From: JAFGAV01 sp041479055 | GTDB taxonomy: Bacteria; Acidobacteriota; Aminicenantia; Aminicenantales; JAFGAV01 | Direction: 5' to 3' | Assembly: GCA_963702835.1 (NCBI GenBank) | Contig: OY969762.1 | Span: forward strand, 1,550,001-1,614,000 | DNA: 64,000 bases | Part shown: positions 32,844-41,300 of the stretch, piece after piece | How positions within the stretch are numbered: the stretch's first letter is position 1 | Layout: every line of letters starts with the position of its first letter | Translations under genes and position numbers: made by a program | The notes under the pieces: generated by a model | Database searches by the model: none | What the model was told of the DNA's origin: nothing | What the model saw: only the letters and a program-made list of their open reading frames with translations

Positions 32844-32864
32844 GACAGATCCTCCTTATAAATC

Positions 32865-32892
32865 CATATAAATGAGTGCTGGCCCGCCTCAA
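32865..32892 (-). promoter_or_regulatory. Candidate promoter of hutH
   Basis: TTGAGG (32892-32887), 16-base spacer, TATATG (32870-32865) on the minus strand, about 22 bases upstream of the start at 32843. Sub-consensus in both boxes. Confidence 0.4.
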
Positions 32893-32940
32893 GCGGACAC
32901 AGTAATTTAGCTAATTAAGCAGAATTAGGCAAGGCCGGAA

Positions 32941-33354
32941 GCATCTCCGATCATGTGATGCGTGGGGAGGGGTGGCTGCCGAAGACACCTTTTGATTTGC
33001 TTGAAAAAATATTAATCCCCCCCTACCCCCTTGGAATCAAGGGGGCAAGAGGTTGGTGTCTTCGGAAAGGCCGGCGGGGGAGCTCCGGCCTTTCCGGAGA
33101 CGCCATCGAGCCCCCTAATTTCTAGGGGGCTGGGGGGTTAATAAATAGAAAAAAAGCAAAGAGGCGGCTCCGGCCATACAGTCCGCCTGCGCGCAGCTTG
33201 GCATAGCCGGAGACACCCACAAGTTCTCAATATTCTATTTATCCCCCTCTAGCCCCCCTTGGTGAAACAAGAGGGGCAAAGGCTGGTGTCTCCGGAAAGG
33301 TCGGCCGTGACAGGACCCCTCCTCTTCTGGAATGCCACATCACAGAAAAGATAC
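32941..33354. mobile_element. MITE-like element, copy A (degenerate)
   Basis: Occupies most of the 604-base gap 32844-33447. The core 33082-33319 matches 34513-34749 with only a few differences. Degenerate ends GCATCTCCGATCATGTGATG (32941-32960) and CATCACAGAAAAGATAC (33338-33354) match the terminal repeats of the intact copy. An extra ~80-base arm (33010-33080: CCCCCTTGGAATCAAGGGGG hairpin and GGTGTCTTCGGAAAGG) is present that copy B lacks. No target duplication is visible. No protein-coding capacity. Confidence 0.7.
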
Positions 33355-33447
33355 TTACGGCATGGCAGTGAAAGTTGACATGAATAAAGGCTCGGGATAT
33401 AAGTAGTCTTTTCCAAGATCAGCCATCCCTCATTTCCGGAGACCGGC

Positions 33448-34422
33448 ATGCAAAAAGCGATTAAAAAAATCCTCGTCACCGGCGCCGGCGGACAGATCGG
33501 CACGGAACTCGTGGAGGCCCTGCGGCAGAAGTACGGCCCGGACAGCGTGGTGGCCACCGATATTGTCGAGCCCCCCTCCGGCTTCAAAGCCTCGGGGCCG
33601 TTCGACATCTTGAACGTCATCCGGCGCGGCGAAGTCGCCTCACTCGTGGACCGCTACCGCGTTGATACAATCTTCCACATGGCCGCCATCCTCTCGGCCA
33701 AGGGCGAGCAGAACCCTCAGCTCGCTTGGGAAGTCAACATAAACGGCACTTATAACGTCCTGGAAACGGCCCGGGAAAAAGGCCTCAGCCGCATCTTCTG
33801 TCCCAGCTCGATCGCCGTTTTCGGGCCGGAGACGCCCAAGGAGCGCACGCCGCAGGAAACCATCCTGCGGCCGAAAACGGTCTACGGCCTGACCAAGGTG
33901 GCCGGCGAGCTGCTGGGCGATTATTATGTGGGGCGCTTCGGCCTGGACGTGCGCGGCTGCCGCTTCCCGGGCATCATCAGCCATGAGACGCTGCCCGGCG
34001 GCGGGACGACCGACTACGCTGTGGCCATTTTCTTTGAGGCGGTCAAGCGCCGGCGCTATACCTGCTTCCTCAGCGCCGAAACGCGCCTGCCCATGATGTA
34101 CATGCCAGACTGCCTGAAGGCCACACTGATGCTTATGGAGGCCGACTCGAGCCGCTTCAAGCACCACTGCGACTTCAACGTGGCCGCCATGAGCTTCTCC
34201 GCCGGAGAGCTGGCCGCCGAAATCCGCAAACATATCCCCGATTTCATGTGCGACTACCAGCCCGACCACCGGCAGGCCATCGCCGACTCCTGGCCCCGCT
34301 CGATCGACGACTCGGCCGCCCGGGAGGAATGGGGCTGGAAGCCGGACTACGACCTGGCCGCCATGACCGCCGACATGCTTAAAATGATCCAGCGCCGTCA
34401 GGCCGCAGGCAAGCTGAAGTAG
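33448..34422 (+). CDS. SDR-type L-threonine 3-dehydrogenase (NAD-dependent epimerase family)
   Basis: 324 residues of an extended SDR: NAD-binding VTGAGGQIG (residues ~10-18), catalytic CPSSIAVFGP and YGLTK (~Y145, K149), and the C-terminal LPGGGTTDYAVAIFFEAV that is typical of the SDR-type threonine dehydrogenase rather than of nucleotide-sugar epimerases. It would oxidise L-threonine to 2-amino-3-ketobutyrate. A weak site precedes the ATG at 33448. It sits alone between two direct copies of the MITE-like element, so recombination between them could excise it. Confidence 0.85.
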   Translation: MQKAIKKILVTGAGGQIGTELVEALRQKYGPDSVVATDIVEPPSGFKASGPFDILNVIRRGEVASLVDRYRVDTIFHMAAILSAKGEQNPQLAWEVNINGTYNVLETAREKGLSRIFCPSSIAVFGPETPKERTPQETILRPKTVYGLTKVAGELLGDYYVGRFGLDVRGCRFPGIISHETLPGGGTTDYAVAIFFEAVKRRRYTCFLSAETRLPMMYMPDCLKATLMLMEADSSRFKHHCDFNVAAMSFSAGELAAEIRKHIPDFMCDYQPDHRQAIADSWPRSIDDSAAREEWGWKPDYDLAAMTADMLKMIQRRQAAGKLK

Positions 34423-34454
34423 CCAGAATAGCGGAGATGCTCTTAACAGATTGA

Positions 34455-34788
34455 GCAGGCATCTCGTTTTCCGTGATGCGCCCAGATCAGGGGGGGGTGG
34501 CGCGGCGGAGGGGCTCCGGCCTTTCCGGAGACGCCATCGAGCCCCCTAATTTCTAGGGGGCTGGGGGGTTAATAAATAGAAAAAAACAGGGAGGCGGCTC
34601 CGGCCATACAGTCCGCCCGCGCGCAGCCTGGCATAGCCGGAGACACCTGTGATTTCTCCTTATTCTATTTATCCCCCTCTAGCCCCCCTTGGTGAAACAA
34701 GGGGGGCAAAGGTTGGTGTCTCCGGAAAGGTCGGCCGCGACAGGACCCCATTCGTTTCTATTTTCATCACGGAAATCGAGATGCCTGC
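34455..34788. mobile_element. MITE-like element, copy B, with TIRs and target duplication
   Basis: A 334-bp non-coding element in the 517-base gap 34423-34939. The 24-bp terminal repeats 34455-34478 and 34765-34788 are inverted with one mismatch. A 9-bp direct repeat ACAGATTGA flanks it at 34446-34454 and 34789-34797, a textbook target-site duplication. The interior carries two long inverted arms (GGAGACGCC... and ...GGTGTCTCC) with GGGGGCT-type stems around a central hairpin. No transposase is present, so it would need one in trans. Confidence 0.85.
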
Positions 34789-34939
34789 ACAGATTGACTA
34801 TTTTTCCCCCCTGTGATAATAAAAATCTACAATAAAAAGACTGGTTTAGGCTGGGGGCCAGGATTGATCAATTCAAGCCGTGAGTTTTTTGGCTTTGCCT
34901 TTCGTCGGCATGACTCAAAATAAATAAAAGGAGGTGCCT

Positions 34940-35635
34940 ATGAGGAAACTAGTCCCATGCCTGTTGGTGGGGGGCCTGGTTTTGGCTGCGCTGTTGGCTT
35001 TCCAGGGCAATGGCGGGGCGCAAACCGGCACGCCAAATCTCTGCTGGTGCTGCGTCAACGGTCAGGTCGTGCAGGTCACCCCGGAAGTGTGCAAGGCCAA
35101 GGGCGGCAAGTGCTTCGCCACCATGGAAGAGGCTAAAAAGTACTGCGACCAACCCCGCTGTTACTGCTGCCTGCCCACTGGGGAAATCGTGCAAATGATT
35201 GTTACGGAGTGCAGGCAGAAGGGCGGCCAATGCTATCCCACTGCCGAAGAAGCTAAAAAGTATTGCGCTCAGCCCAAATGCTACTGCTGCCTGCCCAATG
35301 GAGAAGTCGTCCAGATGACCGTTGAGGAGTGCAAGCAGAAGGGCGGCAAGTGTTTCCCCACTGCCGAAGAAGCTAAAAAGTATTGCGCTCAGCCCAAATG
35401 CTACTGCTGTCTTCCCAGCGGAGAAATCGCCCAGATAACCGTTGCGGAATGCCAGCAGAAAGGCGGCAAGTGCTTTACCACATTGGACGAGGCCAAGAAA
35501 AACTGCCAGCCCACTCTGTGCTGGTGCTGCGCCAACGGGCAAGTCTTCCAGAGCACGCCTCAAGCTTGCAAGGAAAAACAGGGGGTCTGTTTTAATACCA
35601 AAGACGAAGCTTATAAGTACTGCACCAAGCAATAG
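34940..35635 (+). CDS. Secreted protein of five cysteine-rich repeats
   Basis: 231 residues from the ATG at 34940 behind AAGGAGG (the in-frame GTG at 34934 overlaps that site). A signal peptide (residues ~1-28) is followed by five tandem repeats of 39-40 residues with the pattern CxCC, ~14 residues, C, 6 residues, C, 10-11 residues, C: six cysteines per unit and about 30 in all. Repeats 2 to 4 are almost identical in DNA over a 120-base period, showing recent duplication. The arrangement suggests disulfide-stabilised or metal-binding domains in the periplasm or outside; no family recognised. Confidence 0.85.
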   Translation: MRKLVPCLLVGGLVLAALLAFQGNGGAQTGTPNLCWCCVNGQVVQVTPEVCKAKGGKCFATMEEAKKYCDQPRCYCCLPTGEIVQMIVTECRQKGGQCYPTAEEAKKYCAQPKCYCCLPNGEVVQMTVEECKQKGGKCFPTAEEAKKYCAQPKCYCCLPSGEIAQITVAECQQKGGKCFTTLDEAKKNCQPTLCWCCANGQVFQSTPQACKEKQGVCFNTKDEAYKYCTKQ

Positions 35636-35814
35636 CATCAGCCTAAAGTCAAGGCAGCATCTCCATCCCTGTGATGGATCATAGCGGTCTAAATCAGCGG
35701 ACAATACTGCCCAGCCGTTCGTAGCCGGATACCGGAGAGATTTGACAAGAGGCCCTCAAAAGGCTTTCACTATCTAAGGCCTCTGCAGCTTTCTGGAAAA
35801 CAGGGAGGAAGACT

Positions 35815-36816
35815 ATGCGTCAAAAACTTCTGCTGATATCATTCCTTGTCCTCGGGCCGGCGCTCCTCTGCGCTCTTGAACCGGCGCGGCCGGTCCATAC
35901 CTACTCCATCGTGGCCTTTGACCCGGCCACCGGCCAGCTGGGCGCGGCCGTCCAGTCCCACTGGTTTTCAGTCGGCGCGCTGGTGCCCTGGGTGGAAGCG
36001 GGGGTGGGCGCGGTGGCCACCCAGTCGTTCGTGGAGGTGTCCTACGGCCCTCTCGGCCTGGAGATGATGCGCTCCGGCAAGAGCGCTCCCGACGCGCTGG
36101 CCGGGCTGCTCAAAAGCGACAGCCACGAAGATGTCCGCCAGGTGGCTTTCCTGGATGCCAAAGGCCGGGCCGCGGCTCACACCGGCCGCAACTGCATCCC
36201 CGAGGCGGGGCACAGTGTTGGTCAAAACTTCTCCTGCCAGGCCAACCTCATGCTGCGCGATACGGTCTGGAAAGCCATGGCCGAAGCCTTCCAGCGCACG
36301 CCCGGCGAGCTAGTGGACCGGCTGATGGCCGCCCTGGAAGCAGCCGAGGCACAGGGCGGAGATATTCGCGGACGGCAATCGGCGGCGATCATCGTAGTCT
36401 CCGGCAAGCCCTCGGGCGTATGGTGGAAAGACAGGCTTTTCGACCTCCGCGTCGAAGACAGCCAGGACCCCTTGGGCGACCTCAAGCGGCTGGTGCATTT
36501 GGCCAAGGCCTACCAGCACATGAACCGGGGGGACGACCTCCTGACTGAAAATAAAACCGAGGAGGCGATGGAAGCCTATGCTACAGCCATGAACATGGTT
36601 CCTGACAACGCGGAAATGATCTTCTGGCCGGCGGTGACCATGGCCTCAACCGGCCGATTGGAGCAAAGCCTTCCCCTCTTCAAGAAAGCCTTTGCCCTGG
36701 ACGCGAACTGGGCCGTGCTCGTGCCCCGGCTGCCCAAGGTCGGCCAGCTCCCCAAGGACGAAGCCTTGATTGAAAAGATACTATCTGTAGCGCCCCAGAA
36801 AGAAAAACGGGACTGA
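35815..36816 (+). CDS. DUF1028 (Ntn-hydrolase-like) protein with TPR tail
   Basis: 333 residues with a signal peptide (LLLISFLVLGPALLCAL). The DUF1028 domain follows: HTYSIVAFDPATGQLGAAVQS, VGALVPWVEAGVGAVATQS, ARQVAFLDAKGRAAAHTG, and GHSVGQNFSCQANLM. The domain has an Ntn-hydrolase-like fold, but the substrate is unknown. Residues ~225-330 form a TPR-like helical tail (LTENKTEEAMEAYATAMNMVP). Clear GGGAGGAAG site; exported. Not obviously in an operon with its neighbours. Confidence 0.9.
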   Translation: MRQKLLLISFLVLGPALLCALEPARPVHTYSIVAFDPATGQLGAAVQSHWFSVGALVPWVEAGVGAVATQSFVEVSYGPLGLEMMRSGKSAPDALAGLLKSDSHEDVRQVAFLDAKGRAAAHTGRNCIPEAGHSVGQNFSCQANLMLRDTVWKAMAEAFQRTPGELVDRLMAALEAAEAQGGDIRGRQSAAIIVVSGKPSGVWWKDRLFDLRVEDSQDPLGDLKRLVHLAKAYQHMNRGDDLLTENKTEEAMEAYATAMNMVPDNAEMIFWPAVTMASTGRLEQSLPLFKKAFALDANWAVLVPRLPKVGQLPKDEALIEKILSVAPQKEKRD

Positions 36817-36932
36817 CAGAAAATATAGATAGGGCATCGATTCCGCTTTAAAATTGGTTTCAAAAGAGAAGGGGCTGGCCGGGCCCTCACCGGCCGGCGG
36901 CCCGAATCTCGAGTATTCAGTGGAGGTCAGTC

Positions 36933-38291
36933 ATGCGAGCCAGAATCTGGTTTCTGACGGCGATCTTGGCCGGCGCTTCGATCAGCGCCTTCCAGGAAAC
37001 GCGGCTGCCGGCCACCCTGCACCTGGCCGCCTATCTTGAGGCTTTCAACTCCGGGAATCCCGCATCCATGCGAGAATTCATCCAGGCCCATTTTGCGGAT
37101 TCGGCCCTGCGACAGACTCCCCTGGAGGAGCGCGTCAGCCGCTACACGACGGCCGCCTCTCGATGGCAATCACTCAACCTTCAGAAAATCGTGGCCGAGC
37201 GGCCGGGCCAGACGCTGGCCCTGGTTCGAACCGGAAAAGGCGAATACCTGCTTGTGCGGGCCGGCGTGGAGAAAGAGCCGCCTCACCGCCTCCTGTTCAT
37301 CTATGTCGAGCCCGTCCAGGACCCGCAAAATGTCATCGTTCCCGAGCCAAAGGCCACCGACGAGGAACTGATGGCCGCGGCCCGCCAGCTTCTGGAGGCC
37401 GAAACCCGGGCGGACGAGTTCTCCGGCGTCGTGCTCATCGCTAAAAATTTCCAGGTTCTGTTTCAGCAAGCCTACGGCTTTGCGGACCGGGAGAAAAAAA
37501 TACCGAATCAGAAGGATACCAAGTTCAACTTGGGGTCGATCAACAAGAATTTCACGCGAGCCGCCATCCTCCAACTGGAGAAACAGGGAAAACTCTCCCT
37601 GCCGGACCCTATCCATAAATTCCTGCCCGATTACCCCAACCGGCAGGCCGCGGAAAAGGTCACCATCCAGCAATTGCTGGACATGACTTCGGGGATCGGC
37701 GATTTCTTCGGCCCCCGCTACGAGGCGACGCCCAAGGAAAACATTCGGAGTCTCCAGGACTATCTGCCTCTCTTTGCCGACCAGCCTCTCGAATTCGAAC
37801 CCGGGACGAACAACCGGTACTCCAACGGCGGCTACATCGTCCTGGGGGCCATCATCGAAAAGGCCAGCGGCCTGGACTACTACACTTATGTCCGCGAGAA
37901 TATTTTCAAGCCAAACGGCATGCTCGACACGGATTCTTATGAAAGGGACAAAGCCGTCCCCAACCTGGCCTTGGGCTACACGCGCCGCGGACGGCCGGGC
38001 GGAGAGCGTGTCCTCAACCAGGCTACGCTTCCCGGACGGGGGAGCTCGGCGGGAGGCGGCTATTCCACCGCCGAAGACCTGCTGAAATACGTCAAGGCCC
38101 TGTCCCTGGGGAAAATCTTTCTCCCCGACATCGCCAACGGCCTGGGCATTGCCGGGGGGGCGCCCGGCATCAACGCCAACCTGGAGTGGGACCGGCGGAG
38201 CGGCTATGTCGTGATCATCCTGACCAACTTCGACCCGCCCACAGCCGGACGGGCCTCGCGCCAAATTATGAGTTGGCTCCCGGAATCGTAA
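36933..38291 (+). CDS. Serine beta-lactamase-family hydrolase
   Basis: 452 residues with a signal peptide. After an N-terminal ~150-residue beta-rich domain (HLAAYLEAFNSGNPASMREF, similar to domains before many such hydrolases), the class C beta-lactamase/penicillin-binding fold carries SxxK as SINK (S202, K205) and YSN (Y296). The third KTG-like motif is degenerate (GGAPG). The family ranges over DD-peptidases, esterases and lactamases, so the substrate is open. Site GGAGG ahead of the ATG. Convergent with the ABC ATPase gene. Confidence 0.9.
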   Translation: MRARIWFLTAILAGASISAFQETRLPATLHLAAYLEAFNSGNPASMREFIQAHFADSALRQTPLEERVSRYTTAASRWQSLNLQKIVAERPGQTLALVRTGKGEYLLVRAGVEKEPPHRLLFIYVEPVQDPQNVIVPEPKATDEELMAAARQLLEAETRADEFSGVVLIAKNFQVLFQQAYGFADREKKIPNQKDTKFNLGSINKNFTRAAILQLEKQGKLSLPDPIHKFLPDYPNRQAAEKVTIQQLLDMTSGIGDFFGPRYEATPKENIRSLQDYLPLFADQPLEFEPGTNNRYSNGGYIVLGAIIEKASGLDYYTYVRENIFKPNGMLDTDSYERDKAVPNLALGYTRRGRPGGERVLNQATLPGRGSSAGGGYSTAEDLLKYVKALSLGKIFLPDIANGLGIAGGAPGINANLEWDRRSGYVVIILTNFDPPTAGRASRQIMSWLPES

Positions 38292-38313
38292 TGGAGCGAG
38301 GGGAACCCCCCTA

Positions 38314-39078
38314 TCACCTGACGATAAGCTTCCGGCCGTCGCAGGGGACGATCCTCATGGGCATGTCGTAGACATCGCGGAGCAAACGCTCGGTCAGGAT
38401 ATCGTCCGGCCGTCCGGCGGCGGTCACCCTTCCCCCTTTGAGAAAGACCAAAGTATCCGAGTACTTGACGGCCATATCCAGGTTGTGGAGCGTGACCAGA
38501 ACGGTGAGCTTCCGCTCGTCGGTCAGCCTCCGGATGAGCTCCAGCACGGCCCACTCATGTTTGGGGTCGAGAAAAGTGGTCGGTTCGTCCAGGAGCAGGA
38601 CCTCGGCCTTCTGGGCCAGAGCCCGGGCGATGAGGACCAGCCTCCGCTCGCCGCTCGACAACTGGGAGTAAGGCCGGCCGGCAAAAGGCTCCAGCCCGAC
38701 GAACTCCAGGGCCTCTTCGGCCGCGGCTTCATCCCTGGCCGAGGGCAGAGAAAAAAGCGCCAAGTGGGCGGCCCGGCCGGTCAGCACGAAATCCTGGACG
38801 GTGTAGCTGAAGACGGGGCTGTGTTCCTGGGGGACGTAGCTGATGAGCCGCGCCCGCTCGGCCGGATGGAGCGCAGCCAGGTCCTGCCGGCCGCGAAAAC
38901 TGACGCGCCGGGAAACGGGGTGGATGGCGGCCAGGCATTTGAGCAGGGTCGTCTTGCCCGCCCCGTTCGGCCCAACAATGGCCGCCAGCCGGCCGCTCTC
39001 GAATTCCAGCTTCTCCACGCGCAGGGTGAAATTGCGATTGGTAAAGACCAAGTTTTCGACCCGGATGCTCACAGCCAA
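38314..39078 (-). CDS. ABC importer ATPase (FecE/BtuD type)
   Basis: 254 residues: Walker A GPNGAGKTTLLK (residues 37-48), signature LSSGERRLVLIARAL, Walker B LLLDEPTTFLD and an H-loop (LVTLHNLDMA). Powers uptake of cobalamin, haem or a siderophore through the adjacent permease. Its start overlaps the permease stop by about 10 bases, so translation is coupled. The genes permease-ATPase form their own unit behind the promoter at 40097. Confidence 0.93.
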   Translation of the reverse strand: MAVSIRVENLVFTNRNFTLRVEKLEFESGRLAAIVGPNGAGKTTLLKCLAAIHPVSRRVSFRGRQDLAALHPAERARLISYVPQEHSPVFSYTVQDFVLTGRAAHLALFSLPSARDEAAAEEALEFVGLEPFAGRPYSQLSSGERRLVLIARALAQKAEVLLLDEPTTFLDPKHEWAVLELIRRLTDERKLTVLVTLHNLDMAVKYSDTLVFLKGGRVTAAGRPDDILTERLLRDVYDMPMRIVPCDGRKLIVR

Positions 39079-40088
39079 ACCTTCTTCGACTTATTGAGCA
39101 GGGCCAGGAAGACGGGGATGCCGATGAGGCTGGTGAATATGCCGATGGGGATCTCGATCGAGGTCAGGCTGCGGGCCGCGGCGTCGGCCGCCAGGAGAAA
39201 GCTCGCTCCCAGGGCCGCCGACAGGGGGATTACGGAGCGGTTGTCCACGCCGGCGGCCATCCGGACGAGATGGGGCACAATGAGGCCCAGCCAGCCGATG
39301 ATGCCGGCTACCGAGGTGGCCGCGGCCGTGATGAGCGTGGCGGCCAGGATGACCAGCCATTTCTCCCGGCGGACATCGACACCCATGGCCCTGGCCTCTT
39401 CCTCGCTCATGGACAGGACGTTCAGCCGCCAACGAAGCAGAAACAGGAGGGCCAGCCCGGCGGCCATGAGCGGCAGGGATATGGCCAGGTCCCCCCAGCC
39501 GGCCAGCGACAGGTTCCCCATCAGCCAGTAAAACAGGGATTGCAGGGCATAAGGGCTGGCCAGGAACTCGACCAGCATCAGCAGCGCGGAGAAAAAAGCG
39601 CTGACAATAACGCCGGTCAGAAGGAGCGAAACAAGGCTGGCCTCCAGGCGGCCGGCAATGAGCAGGACAGCCAGCACGGCCACCACGGCGAAAAGGAAAG
39701 CCCCGGCCTGGGGCGGGAAGGCCCGGCCCAAAAAAACAAGGGATAAGGCCGCGCCGAAAGCGGAACCCGAGGAAAGCCCCAGGATGTATTCATTGACCAA
39801 GGGATTTTTGAACAGGGCCTGAAGAGCGGCGCCCGAAACAGCCAGCGACGCTCCGGCCGCCACGGCCAGCAGCAGCCGGGGAAGACGGATTAAAAGAATG
39901 ATGTCCCGGACAGCCGGCGGCACTTCTGAGCGGAAGGACGGCACGACCAGGGACAGGAGCGATTTTCCGACATCCCGGAGGGGAATGGGATAAGAGCCGA
40001 CGTTGAGCGACACAAAAAAAAGAATAATGGGCAGGGCCACGATCACCGCGGCCAGGGCTGCGCGTCTCTTCCTGCGGTTAGTTTTCAT
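39069..40088 (-). CDS. FecCD/BtuC-type ABC importer permease
   Basis: 339 residues with about ten transmembrane helices; the family blocks LPRLLLAVAAGASLAVSGA, NPLVNEYILGLSSGSAFGAA, and GWLGLIVPHLVRM are present. The ATG at 40088 lies only about 2-9 bases beyond the expected transcript start of the promoter at 40097-40102, so its mRNA may be leaderless. Partner ATPase overlaps; the substrate-binding protein is encoded upstream in a separate unit (40242-41300). Confidence 0.93.
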   Translation of the reverse strand: MKTNRRKRRAALAAVIVALPIILFFVSLNVGSYPIPLRDVGKSLLSLVVPSFRSEVPPAVRDIILLIRLPRLLLAVAAGASLAVSGAALQALFKNPLVNEYILGLSSGSAFGAALSLVFLGRAFPPQAGAFLFAVVAVLAVLLIAGRLEASLVSLLLTGVIVSAFFSALLMLVEFLASPYALQSLFYWLMGNLSLAGWGDLAISLPLMAAGLALLFLLRWRLNVLSMSEEEARAMGVDVRREKWLVILAATLITAAATSVAGIIGWLGLIVPHLVRMAAGVDNRSVIPLSAALGASFLLAADAAARSLTSIEIPIGIFTSLIGIPVFLALLNKSKKVWL

Positions 40089-40096
40089 GTTTTTCT

Positions 40097-40126
40097 ATTA
40101 TAGTGCTCTCCCCTATCCATGGATAG
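40097..40126 (-). promoter_or_regulatory. Promoter with palindromic operator for permease-ATPase operon
   Basis: TATAAT (40102-40097 on the minus strand) sits 9 bases from the permease ATG. The -35 region overlaps CTATCCATGGATAG (40113-40126), a perfect 14-bp palindrome placed where a metal-dependent repressor could block RNA polymerase. No cobalamin riboswitch is evident in the 153-base gap. Confidence 0.5.
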
Positions 40127-40241
40127 TCATTCTATGTTAAGCAAACATCTCAACTTTCATGATTCGTAAAGACCAAAATCTGTTATCCTCATAGAAATTG
40201 GGATGCTCCGCTGTATGTAAAACCGGGATAGGCTGACCTGA

Positions 40242-41300
40242 CTACTTCCAGGGCCCGTCAGGGATGTCGAGAATGCGGCCCAGCGTATCGAAACCGCCCT
40301 CGATTCCGTAGAACGTCTTGAACACGGCGTTAGCCTCGCTCCTGAGGTCTAGAGCCCTGAAGCGCTGGGGATAAAAGAGTTTGGCCAGCATCAGCGTTTC
40401 GACCAGCACCAGGGCCGGGTCCCACCAGTACCAGAAGCCCAGGGTGTAATAGACCCTTTTGTCCTTAACCGCCCGGACTGAACGGAGCCTGGGGTCGTCG
40501 AGGACGCCCGAGGTCGTCACCTTCCGCTCGGCGGGGAGATAGCTGCCGTGGAGGAGAATGACTTCCGGGTCCCAGCCCAGGATTTTCTCCAGGCTGACCT
40601 CGGTGCCGAGAGTTCCCAGGTAAGCGGGCATAAGCCCTTCGGCCAGGTTCCGGCCGCCGGCGGCATTCACCGGCTCGTAGAAGACGGGCGTCCGGGTGAA
40701 AGACGACCAGAAGGAAAGATAGACCCGGGGACGCTGGCCGGCCGGGATATCGGCAATGGCTTTTTGAACACGGCCGAGGGTCTGCCTGAAATATCTGATC
40801 AATTCGTCCGCCCTTTCCTTCCGGCCCAGGGCGGCTCCCGTCCAGCGGATCTCCTCGAGCAGCCCGGAAAACCTGCCCATGGAGGCGAAGGCCAGCACGG
40901 GTATTCCCGTCTTGCTTTGGAGAGAATCAGAAACATTGACCTCCGAAGGAGAGGCAAAAATCAAGTCGGGGTTGAGCCGCATCACCAGCTCCAGGTAGGG
41001 TGTGCCGTCCGGGGCCGAGGCCGTCGGAAGATGCGACAGGCGGGGAGATATAATGGAGGACAGATGGTCGAACCGGGCGATAAAATCATCGCGGCCGACA
41101 AGCCGCTCATCTGCGCCCAGAGCAGCGATGATCCGGGTGATCTCGGGCTGAAGCGAAAGGACCCGCGAAACCCTGGCCGGGACAATGACCGTGCGGCCCA
41201 GGGTGTCCTCGACCGTCAGCTCCTGGCCGATGAGCTGGAGCGCCGGCAGGAGGAATAACAGCCACAGCAGCGGGAAGAGCGGCCCGGCCCGGCCTCTCAA
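40242..41300 (-). CDS. ABC importer substrate-binding protein (BtuF/FhuD-like)
   Basis: 352 residues: signal peptide (LFPLLWLLFLLPALQLIG), then a periplasmic-binding fold with DTLGRTVIVPARVSRVLSLQ, AALGADERLVGRDD and DPEVILLHGSYLPAERK. It would deliver cobalamin, haem or a siderophore to the permease. Its start overlaps the spermidine synthase stop (ATGA at 41297), joining it to the SpoIID-speE transcript, while the permease and ATPase have their own promoter. Confidence 0.9.
   Translation of the reverse strand: MRGRAGPLFPLLWLLFLLPALQLIGQELTVEDTLGRTVIVPARVSRVLSLQPEITRIIAALGADERLVGRDDFIARFDHLSSIISPRLSHLPTASAPDGTPYLELVMRLNPDLIFASPSEVNVSDSLQSKTGIPVLAFASMGRFSGLLEEIRWTGAALGRKERADELIRYFRQTLGRVQKAIADIPAGQRPRVYLSFWSSFTRTPVFYEPVNAAGGRNLAEGLMPAYLGTLGTEVSLEKILGWDPEVILLHGSYLPAERKVTTSGVLDDPRLRSVRAVKDKRVYYTLGFWYWWDPALVLVETLMLAKLFYPQRFRALDLRSEANAVFKTFYGIEGGFDTLGRILDIPDGPWK

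Noticed and set aside
31248..32861. A 537-residue plus-strand frame opposite hutH
   Set aside because: Antisense shadow in GC-rich sequence; the minus strand has full HAL active-site motifs.
32941..34797. CRISPR array from the repeated blocks around the threonine dehydrogenase
   Set aside because: Only two long (~238 bp) copies exist, separated by a gene, with terminal inverted repeats; no short repeats with spacers.
40089..40241. Cobalamin riboswitch ahead of the ABC importer
   Set aside because: The 153-base gap has no B12-box-like sequence or room for the full fold; only a promoter and palindrome are seen.
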